Below are positions 27,948 to 36,836 of a stretch of DNA of 64,000 nt, piece by piece. The stretch comes from Salinivirgaceae bacterium (GTDB taxonomy: Bacteria; Bacteroidota; Bacteroidia; Bacteroidales; Salinivirgaceae). Within the stretch, counting starts at the first letter, position 1. Each line of letters opens with the position of its first letter. Made by a program: the position numbers and the translations under genes. Where the stretch lies: positions 1 through 64,000 of the forward strand of contig JAQICA010000282.1 in the NCBI GenBank assembly GCA_027858775.1, in the 5' to 3' direction. The notes beneath the pieces were generated by a model. It was not told the origin of the DNA. It ran no database searches and saw nothing but the letters and a program-made list of their open reading frames with translations.

Positions 27948-30624
27948 TAGGTTAATACTGCTTTTGTTGTTGAGTTTGCAAACGATCCAACTGTTTGCAC
28001 AGAAAGTTACGGCCGACTCAATGGTTTATGTTGAACGGATTGAATACCTGAAAAATAGTGTACTAAATGGGGATAAATTCTCCGATTCGGCCGATTCATT
28101 CATCAACGATGGCCTGGAATTGGCCAAAGCAGCATCAGATACGGCTGCCCTAGTTGATTTTTACACCCTTAAAGGCGATTATGAAAAAGAGCAAAACCGT
28201 TACGATGAATCGCTTGCAGCCTACGAGCAAGTAGTTGATTTTATTTCTCCTTTTACCCAAAAAGAGCTGTTTGCCCGCACAAGAAAAAAAATGGGTAATC
28301 TCTTTTGGCGGTTCAATAAGCATAACCTGGCCTTGCAAAGCTTTCTGGAGTCCCTCCGGTTTTATCAGCAGCTGGGAAATGCACTGGAAGTGGGCAAAAC
28401 CTACAACAACCTGGGAACCATTTCCAGAGGTGGATCCGTGTACGATTCGGCCTTGTATTATTATAATAAAGCATTAACTATATTTACCGAAATCGATGAC
28501 CAGTACTGGATTTCGAGTACACAAAACCTCATTGGAAACACATACTTGCAAATGGGGAAACCCAATGCGGCCCTGAAATATTACCAGCAATCACTGGCTA
28601 TTCGCAGAACTTTAGGCGATAGTTTGGCCGTATCGGGGAGCCTAACCAATATAGCCAAGGCTCACCTGAAGCAACGTAACGACGAACAAGCCCTCAAAGC
28701 TGCCAATGAAGCTTTGGAAATTAGGCGGGGACACAACGATCTCGATTTAGTGGCCTCCAGCCTCGTGGATTTGGGCGGTATTTACAAAGAAACAGGCAAC
28801 TATGCCAAAAGTATTGAGTTTTTCCAACAGGCACTCATTATTCGACGCCAGCTTGGCGATGAATTGCAAATTGCTGCATCATTGCTTAATGTAGGTAGTA
28901 TCTACCGGCAACTCAATTTGGTTGAAACAGCTCTGGAATACTATACCGACGCATTGGAGTTATATCAGAAAATTGGCGACGAAGCACGTGTTAGCACCGT
29001 TTTAAACTACATAGGAGGTGTTTATTACAAACAAGGCGCCTACGATAATGCCCTCGATTATTTCCTAAGTGCCCTCGGATATCGTGAAGTGTCTGGCGAT
29101 CAGCGGCAAGTGGCACGAATTTCCAATAATGTGGCCATGATTTATAAAAACATTGGAAACTATCCTAAGGCGCTCGATTATTACAATGAGGCCCTTTCCT
29201 ATTACAAGAAGCAAGGAAATCGAAAGCAGTATGCTGCCACACTCAACCATATTGGAAATTTACATGTGGTTTGGGGAAATGATTCTGAAGCACTAAATTT
29301 TCTGAAAAAGGCTTACTTTGAACGCCGCGAAATTGGCGATAATTACGGATTTGCTCATTCGGCACTTGATATTGGCGAAATTTATCTGACACAAGAAAAA
29401 CTAACTGCCGCAAACGCATACTTTAGCAAAGCCTTAGAAATGGCAAAATCGCTTCATAACTTTGAGCTAAATCGCGATGTGCATTTTGCAGTGTATAGAC
29501 TCGAAACGGCTCGGCGGAAATATAGGGCAGCACTTCGGCATCATGAAAAATATACGGCCTGGAAAGATTCTGTGTTCAACTATGAAACGCTCCAACGCAT
29601 TACTCAAGTGCAAATGCAAAACGAACCCGAACGGAGAAACATGCAAATTGAGTTTGAACGGAAAAAACAGCAGATGGAAATCGATCGGCTTCGAAAAAAT
29701 CGTGAAGAACGGGAGGCATATTTTGAGCTGAAGGAGCAAAATCAATTGCAAACCCGTAACCTGATTATTGCTGTAGCAGCTGGACTATTACTGGTGGTTA
29801 TTTTATTAATTAGCCGTTTTATAATGAAGGTGAGAACCAATAAAAAACTGCACCGACTCAATAATGAATTGTCTAACCTAAATACCGACTTGCAACAATC
29901 TCAAAAGTCGCTTCGTCAGCTTAACGCGACCAAAGACAAGTTCTTTTCCATTATTGCACACGATCTTAAAAACCCCTTTACTGCTCTGGTTTCGCTGGCT
30001 GATATTTTGCACGAAAAATTCCAGGTAATGGAAGAGCATCGCAAAAGCGAAATACTAAACCAAATACACATTGCAGCAAAAAATACGTTCCGGTTGCTCG
30101 AGAATTTACTCGAATGGAGCAAAGCCCAGCAGGGTGGAGTAGTGTATACTCCCGTAGAAGTGGATGTTGCCACAGAAATTAATCATGCAGTCGATTTGTA
30201 TGTAAATGCATTACATCAAAAAGATATTGATGTAAAAATAGACATATCGCAATACCTTGAGGTAACTACCGACAAACATATGCTTTCGTTTGTATTGCGC
30301 AACCTCATTGGCAATGCAGTGAAATTTACCCCATTTAGCGGAAAAATTATTATCCGGATGGAAAAAAGAAAGAATGATCTGTTGGTAAGTGTAAAAGATA
30401 CCGGAGTAGGTATGACCCGGAGTGTTATGGAACGATTGTTCGATTTGAATGTGCACTACACTACCGAAGGAACTAACAAGGAGCGTGGTGCAGGTTTAGG
30501 ATTAATACTTTGTAAAGATTTTGTGACGAAAATGGGCGGTGATATTATGGTAGAAAGTACGCCGGGCGAAGGAAGTGCTTTTTCATTTACACTGCCATAT
30601 CCCGCAAAAAGCAGATTGAAATAA
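27934..30624 (+). CDS. TPR sensor histidine kinase
   Basis: 896 residues from ATG 27934 (the frame extends to a TTG at 27925, less likely). Signal peptide (LILLLLLSLQTIQLFAQ), then about twelve tetratricopeptide repeats to residue 540 (for example ALKYYQQSLAIRRTLGD), a coiled coil, one membrane helix near 610-632 and a cytoplasmic kinase core. HisKA has FFSIIAHDLKNPF with the phosphorylated His at 676; the ATPase domain has LIGNAVKF, KDTGVGM and GAGLGLILCKDF. It autophosphorylates in response to a periplasmic signal presumably read by the TPRs. No DNA-binding regulator is adjacent; the overlapping upstream receiver/Hpt protein is the obvious candidate partner. The TPRs resemble those of its neighbours at 24414 and 30745. 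Confidence 0.94.
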   Translation: MKITNRLILLLLLSLQTIQLFAQKVTADSMVYVERIEYLKNSVLNGDKFSDSADSFINDGLELAKAASDTAALVDFYTLKGDYEKEQNRYDESLAAYEQVVDFISPFTQKELFARTRKKMGNLFWRFNKHNLALQSFLESLRFYQQLGNALEVGKTYNNLGTISRGGSVYDSALYYYNKALTIFTEIDDQYWISSTQNLIGNTYLQMGKPNAALKYYQQSLAIRRTLGDSLAVSGSLTNIAKAHLKQRNDEQALKAANEALEIRRGHNDLDLVASSLVDLGGIYKETGNYAKSIEFFQQALIIRRQLGDELQIAASLLNVGSIYRQLNLVETALEYYTDALELYQKIGDEARVSTVLNYIGGVYYKQGAYDNALDYFLSALGYREVSGDQRQVARISNNVAMIYKNIGNYPKALDYYNEALSYYKKQGNRKQYAATLNHIGNLHVVWGNDSEALNFLKKAYFERREIGDNYGFAHSALDIGEIYLTQEKLTAANAYFSKALEMAKSLHNFELNRDVHFAVYRLETARRKYRAALRHHEKYTAWKDSVFNYETLQRITQVQMQNEPERRNMQIEFERKKQQMEIDRLRKNREEREAYFELKEQNQLQTRNLIIAVAAGLLLVVILLISRFIMKVRTNKKLHRLNNELSNLNTDLQQSQKSLRQLNATKDKFFSIIAHDLKNPFTALVSLADILHEKFQVMEEHRKSEILNQIHIAAKNTFRLLENLLEWSKAQQGGVVYTPVEVDVATEINHAVDLYVNALHQKDIDVKIDISQYLEVTTDKHMLSFVLRNLIGNAVKFTPFSGKIIIRMEKRKNDLLVSVKDTGVGMTRSVMERLFDLNVHYTTEGTNKERGAGLGLILCKDFVTKMGGDIMVESTPGEGSAFSFTLPYPAKSRLK

Positions 30625-30744
30625 AGTAACAAAGCATGTGAAGTTAACGCGTTGTTAAAATCATATTGCAGTTTTGAGGAAAATAAAATTTTATTCGTAC
30701 AGAAAAATTTGTTATTTTTCTAAAAATATAGAAAATTGTGATTA

Positions 30745-31962
30745 ATGAGAACTCTAACTAATTCGCTATTTACGTTGCTTTTTGTATTTGTGCTTTCCAT
30801 ATGCACTACACACGCAGCGGTTATTTCTTCATCTCAAAAAGTTGATAGCCTGCTTCGCAGCGCCGCGCAACACATCGATAGCAATCCACAAAAAGCCCGA
30901 CAATACATCAATGAAGCTCTTACTTTTGCAGAAGGTGCTGATTTGCAGCGCTCAGTAGCGAATGCGCTAAACTACTTGGGCATAACCTATTACAACGAGC
31001 AGCAGTACGAAGAAGCTATTCAGCAGTTCCAGAAATCACTAAAAGTTTTTTTCCGGTTGGGCGATAAGGACAAGATTGCCAACATGATGAAGAAAATAGG
31101 ACTGTCATACCTTAACCAAAAAAAATACAGCAAAGCTATTGAGTATTATGAGTTTGCCCAGCGGATATTTGAACAGGAAAAATACATTGATTATAAAGCA
31201 GAAACACACGTCGAGTTAGGAGTAATTTATCGCTTGTCTAACCGATATTCAAACGCCCTTAAAGAGTTTGAAGAAGCATTGCAATTGTTCCAGCAACTCG
31301 ATAATAAAACCGGACAGGCAGAGACGCTCCACCATATGGGAGTTACAGCCCACGAAATGGGAAATTTGGTGAAAGCGCAGGAATTTTTCGGTGAAAGCAT
31401 TAGTATTTATGAGAACTATCTCGATTATAGCGGTCTGTCTGCTGTACTTAACGATTATGGCCGAACGCTTATCGATCTTAAGGAATATGAAAAAGCAAAA
31501 AAGGTACTGGAACAAGCCAAAGAAAAAATACAAATCGACAATCCTCATTTGCTTGGTCGCATATTGTCGAACTATGGCGCAGTACTCATTTATAAGTCTG
31601 AATTTCAGGAGGCAGAACAATATTTGCATCAGGCTATGGAAATTGCCGATTCTGTTCAGGCCAAGGAGCTTCAGGCTCAGGTGTACCGAACTATGTACGA
31701 ACTCTATTTTCGCAACAACGATACGCGAAGTGCATTGGCATATTATCAGAAATATATTGCAGTTCGAGATACTACTGCAAATGTTGTTTTTAAAGGTCAA
31801 ACCTCACCCGACGATGATCTTCATCTGAGTAATCTAATTATTTTCATCACTGTTTTTGGGTTTATCATTATTATCGGGTTGGTAATTTGGCTCGTCAATA
31901 TAATTAAACAACGCGATAAAGCCCATGAAGAGTTACGTAAACTCAAAGAAACGAAAAGTTAG
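30745..31962 (+). CDS. TPR membrane protein without an output domain
   Basis: 405 residues. Signal peptide (about 1-24), then about seven tetratricopeptide repeats (residues 45-345, for example YYNEQQYEEAIQQFQKSL), one membrane helix at about 361-387 (LIIFITVFGFIIIIGLVIWL) and a short charged coiled coil, DKAHEELRKLKETKS, ending the protein. The layout is that of the sensor half of the two neighbouring TPR proteins, but no kinase or phosphatase follows. The stop is directly followed by a strong terminator, so this looks like a designed end rather than a truncation. It may pair with another TPR receptor through the membrane or coiled coil; that is inference. Confidence 0.85.
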   Translation: MRTLTNSLFTLLFVFVLSICTTHAAVISSSQKVDSLLRSAAQHIDSNPQKARQYINEALTFAEGADLQRSVANALNYLGITYYNEQQYEEAIQQFQKSLKVFFRLGDKDKIANMMKKIGLSYLNQKKYSKAIEYYEFAQRIFEQEKYIDYKAETHVELGVIYRLSNRYSNALKEFEEALQLFQQLDNKTGQAETLHHMGVTAHEMGNLVKAQEFFGESISIYENYLDYSGLSAVLNDYGRTLIDLKEYEKAKKVLEQAKEKIQIDNPHLLGRILSNYGAVLIYKSEFQEAEQYLHQAMEIADSVQAKELQAQVYRTMYELYFRNNDTRSALAYYQKYIAVRDTTANVVFKGQTSPDDDLHLSNLIIFITVFGFIIIIGLVIWLVNIIKQRDKAHEELRKLKETKS

Positions 31963-31986
31963 CATTATTTTTTAACCGCTTCGTTT

Positions 31987-32027
31987 AGCCGTATACATTT
32001 TCGTAATGTCCACGGCTTTTATTTTTT
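31987..32027 (+). terminator. Rho-independent terminator with two-part stem
   Basis: AGCCGT (31987-31992) pairs with ACGGCT (32012-32017), enclosing a second stem ACATT / AATGT around TTCGT, followed by TTTTATTTTTT. It ends the TPR gene cluster 24 bases after the last stop codon. Confidence 0.88.
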
Positions 32028-32054
32028 GCACTAAACCATAAAAATTTGCTGATA

Positions 32055-33182
32055 ATGGAACTGAATAAGCTCATTAAAATACGCCAATATTTACACCAAC
32101 ATCCGGAAGTCTCGCATAAAGAGAAGCAGACCTCTGCATATTTAATTGATAAAATTGCTGAAACCCGCCCCGATGAGGTGACAAAGCAAAAAGATGGTTA
32201 TGGATTTTTAGTGCAGTACAAGCATAAGAATCCGGAACCCCTAATTGCCTTTCGTACCGATATTGATGCGTTGCCTATTCAGGAAATCAACACGTTTGAT
32301 TATAAAAGTCAGCATAATGGTGTGGCACATAAGTGCGGACACGATGGACATGCTACTTCAATGCTGGGATTTGCCCATCGCATAAAAGATTCTCGCACAA
32401 GTCCCATCAATCTCGTTTTTCAGGGTGCGGAAGAAACAGGAACGGGCGCCGAACAGTGGCTTAACGATGGCGCTATGACGAGTTTTAGCCCAAAAAAAAT
32501 ATTTGCGTACCACAATTTGCCCGGTTTTCCGCTGAAAAGCATCATTATTCGTAAAAATGTTTTCTCGGCTGCATCAATTGGTGTTACGGTTAAGTTTCAT
32601 GGCAAAACGTCGCATGCCGGGCATCCCGAGCGGGGTGTGAGTCCTGCACCAGCTGTTGCAGAGCTTATTCAACAAATCGAAAATATTCCCAAATCAGCGT
32701 CATTTAACGATTTTACACTCACAACCGTGGTGCATGCCTTACTGGGCGAAATTGCCTTTGGTACCGCTCCCGGATATGCCGAGGTGCGCGCTACATTAAG
32801 GTCGTTCGATAACGATGATCTTACAATAATGCAGAAGAAAACAGAAGGTTTTGTATCTGCACTGGCTGAAAAGTATGGATTGAAAACCGACGTGGATTAT
32901 TGTGAGTATTTTCCTGCAACGGAGAACAACGACGAGTGTGTGGAAATTGTTCGAAGAGCTGCCCAAAACCTTAATTTAGAAATTATTGAGCGAGATGAAC
33001 CCTTTCGGTGGTCTGAAGATTTTGCACATTTTACTTTGCAATTTCCGGGAGCCTTGTTTGGAATCGGTTCCGGCACAAATCATCCCCAATTGCATAATCC
33101 CGATTACGATTTCCCCGACGATATTTTACCGGTGGCCATCGATATGTATCAGGAAATTTATGCATTGGCAGCAAAATCGTAA
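32055..33182 (+). CDS. M20-family amidohydrolase (IAA-amino-acid / hippurate hydrolase-like)
   Basis: 375 residues from ATG 32055; the frame opens at a TTG at 32046, which is less likely. Metal-binding residues of the M20D type are seen: HKCGHDGHATS (Cys and His ligands), QGAEETGTG (catalytic Glu pair), YHNLPGFP (His) and near the C-terminus GTNHPQLHNPDYDFPD (His ligand). GKTSHAGHPERGVSP is the dimerisation-domain substrate loop. The family hydrolyses N-acyl or amide-linked amino acids in the cytoplasm with two divalent metals. The substrate cannot be read from sequence. It stands between a terminator and tilS as a single gene. Confidence 0.9.
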   Translation: MELNKLIKIRQYLHQHPEVSHKEKQTSAYLIDKIAETRPDEVTKQKDGYGFLVQYKHKNPEPLIAFRTDIDALPIQEINTFDYKSQHNGVAHKCGHDGHATSMLGFAHRIKDSRTSPINLVFQGAEETGTGAEQWLNDGAMTSFSPKKIFAYHNLPGFPLKSIIIRKNVFSAASIGVTVKFHGKTSHAGHPERGVSPAPAVAELIQQIENIPKSASFNDFTLTTVVHALLGEIAFGTAPGYAEVRATLRSFDNDDLTIMQKKTEGFVSALAEKYGLKTDVDYCEYFPATENNDECVEIVRRAAQNLNLEIIERDEPFRWSEDFAHFTLQFPGALFGIGSGTNHPQLHNPDYDFPDDILPVAIDMYQEIYALAAKS

Positions 33183-33233
33183 TGGATGAGAATTGCACCC
33201 TGAATAGATTAGCTTAAAAAACAAACAAAGCCT

Positions 33234-33241
33234 TATCTTTG
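33234..33241 (+). promoter_or_regulatory. Candidate -7 element for tilS
   Basis: TATCTTTG, an exact TAnnTTTG match, 16 bases before the tilS ATG, which would give a very short leader, common in Bacteroidota. No clear -33 TTTG is seen. Confidence 0.42.
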
Positions 33242-33257
33242 CCGAAAATCGGAACAA

Positions 33258-34613
33258 ATGAGTGAATATGCCCTTGAAAATGCCTGTGCACAATACATTG
33301 AGAAACATCAGTTGTTTACCAAAAACGACTCTTTGTTGTTGGGTGTGAGTGGCGGTAAAGATAGTATGGTGCTGGCCTCAATTCTTCATAAAATGGGATA
33401 TGCAATAATTGTGGCTCATTGCAATTTTCGCTTGCGCGGACAGGCTTCCGATTCCGATGAGCAGTTAGTGCAGCAGTGGTGCAAACAGTACGATGTTCCT
33501 TTCCACATAAAACATTTCGACACAGTGGCGTTTGCCGAAAAAGAAAATATTTCCATCGAAATGGCAGCCCGGGAACTAAGGTACAATTGGTTTGAAGATA
33601 TTCGTAAGAACTTAAAAGCACAAGCCATAGCCGTTGCCCATCATTTGAACGATCATGTAGAAACCTTTATGCTAAATATAACTCGTGGAACAGGCATATC
33701 GGGGTTAAAGGGCATTGTTCCCAAAAATGGAAATGTTGTTCGTCCCTTGCTTTTTGCTTCGCGCCAAATGATTGATGCCTATGCATACGATTTACAAATT
33801 CCATTTCGCACCGATCATACGAATGAAGATGTTCGCTTTAAGCGGAATTTTATAAGGCATGAAATTATTCCTCATTTTCAACAACTCAATCCCTCTTTTT
33901 TAAATACCATGCAACAAAACATGGTACGGTTTGAACACGTAGCGCGCTTTATGGAAACGCAGTTCGAAACCATGGAACAGAGGCTGGTTACACAAAACGG
34001 TACCGACCTGTTTATACATTTTCCGGAAGAGGTTGAGATGCTTGTTTTTACTGATTTTTTACATTATTTTTTCAAAAAAAATGAATTTAATGCTCCGCTT
34101 GCAGAGGTTGCTGCGTTGGCACAATTGCAGGTAGGGAAGCGAGTGCTATTTGGCAATCAGCAAATTGTAAAAGAACGCTCAGGATTGGTTATTTCCAAAG
34201 CTTCTGAAGATACGCCGCATTCGGTTCAGGTCGTAACATTTCCCGGTAAGGTGCAATTTAATCCATACGAATTTACCTTCACCACATTCGATGTGTCCGA
34301 CGAATTGGCCATGCCACAGGGTGCCAATGTTGTATGGTTAGATGCGCATAAAATTGAACTGCCGGTCAGTATCAGGGTCTGGCAACCGGGCGATACAATG
34401 ATTCCTTTCGGGATGCAGGGAAATCGAAAAATAAAAAAAATGCTGACCGATGCCAAAATATCAAATGTAGCCCGCAAAAATTATCCGGTAGTTTGCGATA
34501 AAAGCGCTATTATTTGGTTGCCGGGTATTCGGCCGCATAACCATTTTGCTGTATCGGCACACACCCGGCGTGTGCTTTGCATAGCTATCCGTTTGCTACC
34601 TGCTCAGTTTTAG
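33258..34613 (+). CDS. tilS: tRNA(Ile)-lysidine synthetase
   Basis: 451 residues, normal for the long bacterial form. The N-terminal PP-loop ATPase has LLGVSGGKDSMVLAS at about 26-40, VAHCNFRLRGQASDSDE, and the TilS-specific AVAHHLNDHVETFMLNITRG plus FKRNFIRHEIIPHF. The C-terminal domain, about 375-450, has RVWQPGDTMIPFGM and KIKKMLTDAKI, which contact the acceptor stem. TilS attaches lysine to C34 of tRNA-Ile with anticodon CAU, switching it to read AUA, and is essential. It is transcribed alone from the promoter-like site at 33234. There are no anomalies. Confidence 0.97.
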   Translation: MSEYALENACAQYIEKHQLFTKNDSLLLGVSGGKDSMVLASILHKMGYAIIVAHCNFRLRGQASDSDEQLVQQWCKQYDVPFHIKHFDTVAFAEKENISIEMAARELRYNWFEDIRKNLKAQAIAVAHHLNDHVETFMLNITRGTGISGLKGIVPKNGNVVRPLLFASRQMIDAYAYDLQIPFRTDHTNEDVRFKRNFIRHEIIPHFQQLNPSFLNTMQQNMVRFEHVARFMETQFETMEQRLVTQNGTDLFIHFPEEVEMLVFTDFLHYFFKKNEFNAPLAEVAALAQLQVGKRVLFGNQQIVKERSGLVISKASEDTPHSVQVVTFPGKVQFNPYEFTFTTFDVSDELAMPQGANVVWLDAHKIELPVSIRVWQPGDTMIPFGMQGNRKIKKMLTDAKISNVARKNYPVVCDKSAIIWLPGIRPHNHFAVSAHTRRVLCIAIRLLPAQF

Positions 34614-34939
34614 ATGTAAATTGAGAGCAATGTGTTACAGCCCCCATTGTTTCGTTGTGCAGTTCGAGTCCGAATTTGGAAAATCAGTCATAGCAAACCT
34701 TGTTGCTCAATTGTTTTCGTAAAGGAACGCAATAATTGAGTTTAGGATTATTATGCATTTTCTTTTATTCTTGTTTGCTGATTCTCTCGCAGCGACTACT
34801 GTGCGGTTGATTTTCAAAAACCACAACGGCGGCTTCGCTTGGAACGAAACCGCCGACTGTCTGTGCACGCTGTGCGTAAGTGATTTGGCATTCCGGCAAG
34901 TCACCGTGTGAGTAATCGAATGCCGCGAAATGGTGTTTT
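34614..34939. other. Structured gap of about 325 bases between tilS and a convergent gene
   Basis: Contains several inverted repeats. The strongest is CGGCGGCTTCG (34827-34837) pairing with CGAAACCGCCG (34845-34855) over a 7-base loop with one mismatched position. GGCATTC (34889 region) and GAATGCC (34917 region) form a longer-range 7-base stem. A 53-codon plus-strand ORF (34754-34913, starting MHFLLFLFADSLAATT and containing three Cys) covers the same stretch; its composition is unlike a known family and I do not call it a gene. The stems have no T-tract in the tilS direction. Confidence 0.45.
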
Positions 34940-36421
34940 TTATTTTTTAATGATTCGTTTTTTATCAATTGGGCGCCCATCTTGTTGAATAACAATTAGA
35001 TAAATGCCTTTTGACAAAGAGGCAATATTGATGGCCATTAGTTCTTGATTTGCCGCAATACTTCCTTCTTGCACTAATCTTCCTGTAATATCATGTATCT
35101 TATAACTGTCGGCCAAATGATTTTTTAATTTCACGTTAAGTGTCTGTTCGGCTGGAATTGGATAAACATGAAGGTTTGCCTGTTGATGGACGCTTTCTAT
35201 GTCAAGAAAGTGTATCGGTTCTCCATAAGTACTCCCATCTGCCAGAGAATAGTACTTCAACGTTTTTTTATCATTAATCATGTGATACTCGTATTCCATT
35301 CTTTGATAATAGGGACCTCCAAGGCCCTTAATATAGTAGTATTCATCAATATGAAGAAGGTCATCATAAAAACCACACGAATCACCCGGGCTTGCCCACA
35401 CCGGAAGTGAAAATGGCATGTAAGCGGGTTTTTCGTGTTTTATTGTCAATATGTTAGTCCCATTTGGGTTGTAAAACATGGGTTTACTGAATATAAAATA
35501 GCTTTTGCTATATTCACTGGTAATCGTATCAACAGCAACATCACCATATAAATAATACATAGTGCCATTTTCCTCGTCATCATATGCAGCAGAATCAACA
35601 CCAATTTGCTTTTCACGTATGAATTTAATTATTACTTTATCGGCATTCTCAATTCTATCGATTGTTTGGTATTTAAGAAGTTTTCTGTCAGTAATGTATG
35701 GTGTTTCATCCCAGTAAGAATACTCAATATGAAACTCATCACCAACATGGAAATCATTTATTTCGGCCTGGCTCACATTTGTTATTTCTTCGAAGGAAGG
35801 ATATGCGCCATCAATGAATTCTTCCTTTGAAAAACGATTGTACGGCGATAAAAGTTCAGGTATCCGATACGGGAATATAACCCATGCAAGTGTTCTTATC
35901 ACACCCGATTTCTCTCCGATTTTTATAAAGTTGTTGTCTATAGTTTGGTACATAATTTCCGGAGCATCGCTTTCGATACTAAATCGAATTGTATGGATAA
36001 TATCGTTGTTGCCATTAAACGATGCAGATGAAATAGATTCTACAGTTGCATTAACTGTGATGATTGAATCGGTGTAACAAATCCACTCTTCACCTTCATC
36101 TCTATCCATGTAAATTGGAATACTATCGCCGTACCGATTGTAAAACAGATAATTTCCCGTTGAACGTTTAGTTGTTTTTGGCCCTATTATGTTTGTTCCT
36201 GCAGTGTCCAGGCAATCGAAGCCGTTGTAGGAAATCATTCCGCTATTAAAGTATAGTGTTGTATCGCCGTTGTGAGCGTTTAGTGAATCAATTTTTACAG
36301 GCCAGATACTTTGGTAAAAAAATTCATAATAGTGAACGGTTTCGTTAAAGAATCCGGACTGCGCGCTGGCAATAAAGTGCGATGTGCAAATAAACACAAG
36401 GAGTAGTAAAAATTTTCTCAT
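34940..36421 (-). CDS. Secreted protein of unknown function with T9SS sorting domain
   Basis: 493 residues. Signal peptide MRKFLLLLVFICTSHFIASA, then about 390 residues of beta-rich sequence with many Tyr, Asp and Glu (YLFYNRYGDSIPIYMDRDEG, then YYIKGLGGPYYQRMEYEYH). I recognise no enzymatic family. The last 80 residues are a type A T9SS sorting domain: LHVYPIPAEQTLNVKL, KIHDITGRLVQEG, GIYLIVIQQDGRPIDKK and the final KRIIKK. The protein is thus exported through T9SS. It faces tilS convergently and is divergent from the M28 peptidase, with about 415 bases between the two starts; it appears monocistronic. The resemblance to hypothetical Bacteroidota proteins with a conserved GLGGP-YY motif is only an impression. 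Confidence 0.85.
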   Translation of the reverse strand: MRKFLLLLVFICTSHFIASAQSGFFNETVHYYEFFYQSIWPVKIDSLNAHNGDTTLYFNSGMISYNGFDCLDTAGTNIIGPKTTKRSTGNYLFYNRYGDSIPIYMDRDEGEEWICYTDSIITVNATVESISSASFNGNNDIIHTIRFSIESDAPEIMYQTIDNNFIKIGEKSGVIRTLAWVIFPYRIPELLSPYNRFSKEEFIDGAYPSFEEITNVSQAEINDFHVGDEFHIEYSYWDETPYITDRKLLKYQTIDRIENADKVIIKFIREKQIGVDSAAYDDEENGTMYYLYGDVAVDTITSEYSKSYFIFSKPMFYNPNGTNILTIKHEKPAYMPFSLPVWASPGDSCGFYDDLLHIDEYYYIKGLGGPYYQRMEYEYHMINDKKTLKYYSLADGSTYGEPIHFLDIESVHQQANLHVYPIPAEQTLNVKLKNHLADSYKIHDITGRLVQEGSIAANQELMAINIASLSKGIYLIVIQQDGRPIDKKRIIKK

Positions 36422-36676
36422 AGCAGTAACATTTAGAATTTATAATCAAGTTACACATTATGTAATAGGAAACCAGTTTTTACATAAAAAATTTGGCAAT
36501 AAGTAATGCCAGGACGAAAACCACCTGCTTTTCTGACTGCTTGATTTATATGTTTATAATTTTGATTTTAATGGTCATATGGAGCTCGCCATGATAAGTA
36601 CAATAAGTAACATGCTATTTTATAATTGTCTAATAATAAATATCGTTCGAGACTAAATTTTAGACATGACTCGGTT

Positions 36677-36787
36677 CGAAAAGTTCAAGTTCAAGGCTTG
36701 GCCTTTTTGAAGATCAAGGCGTTCCGATTCTCGGGATAACGGTTTTCAAAAATATAATGCCGTTATTTGAGTTTTCTTAGGCACAAT
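36677..36787 (+). repeat. Dispersed palindromic repeat, copy B
   Basis: Shares with copy D the blocks TTGAAGATCAAGGCG, CCGATTCTCGGGAT, GTTTTCAAAA and GAGTTTTCTTA in the same order. TTTTTGAA and TTCAAAAA form the stem around a TCCGATTCTCGGGA hairpin. Compared with copy D one stem pair is changed on both sides (A-T to T-A), preserving pairing. It lies 49 bases before the M28 peptidase start. The rest of the 36422-36836 gap shows nothing else. Confidence 0.8.
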
Positions 36788-36836
36788 TAACTCGTTTTTT
36801 ATCGAGAGCTTTAGAATTATATTTAAATTTCCCCAT

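Noticed and set aside
34765-34995. 76-codon minus-strand ORF next to the T9SS protein
   Set aside because: Overlaps the end of the T9SS gene in another frame and the stem-loop cluster; composition is not protein-like.
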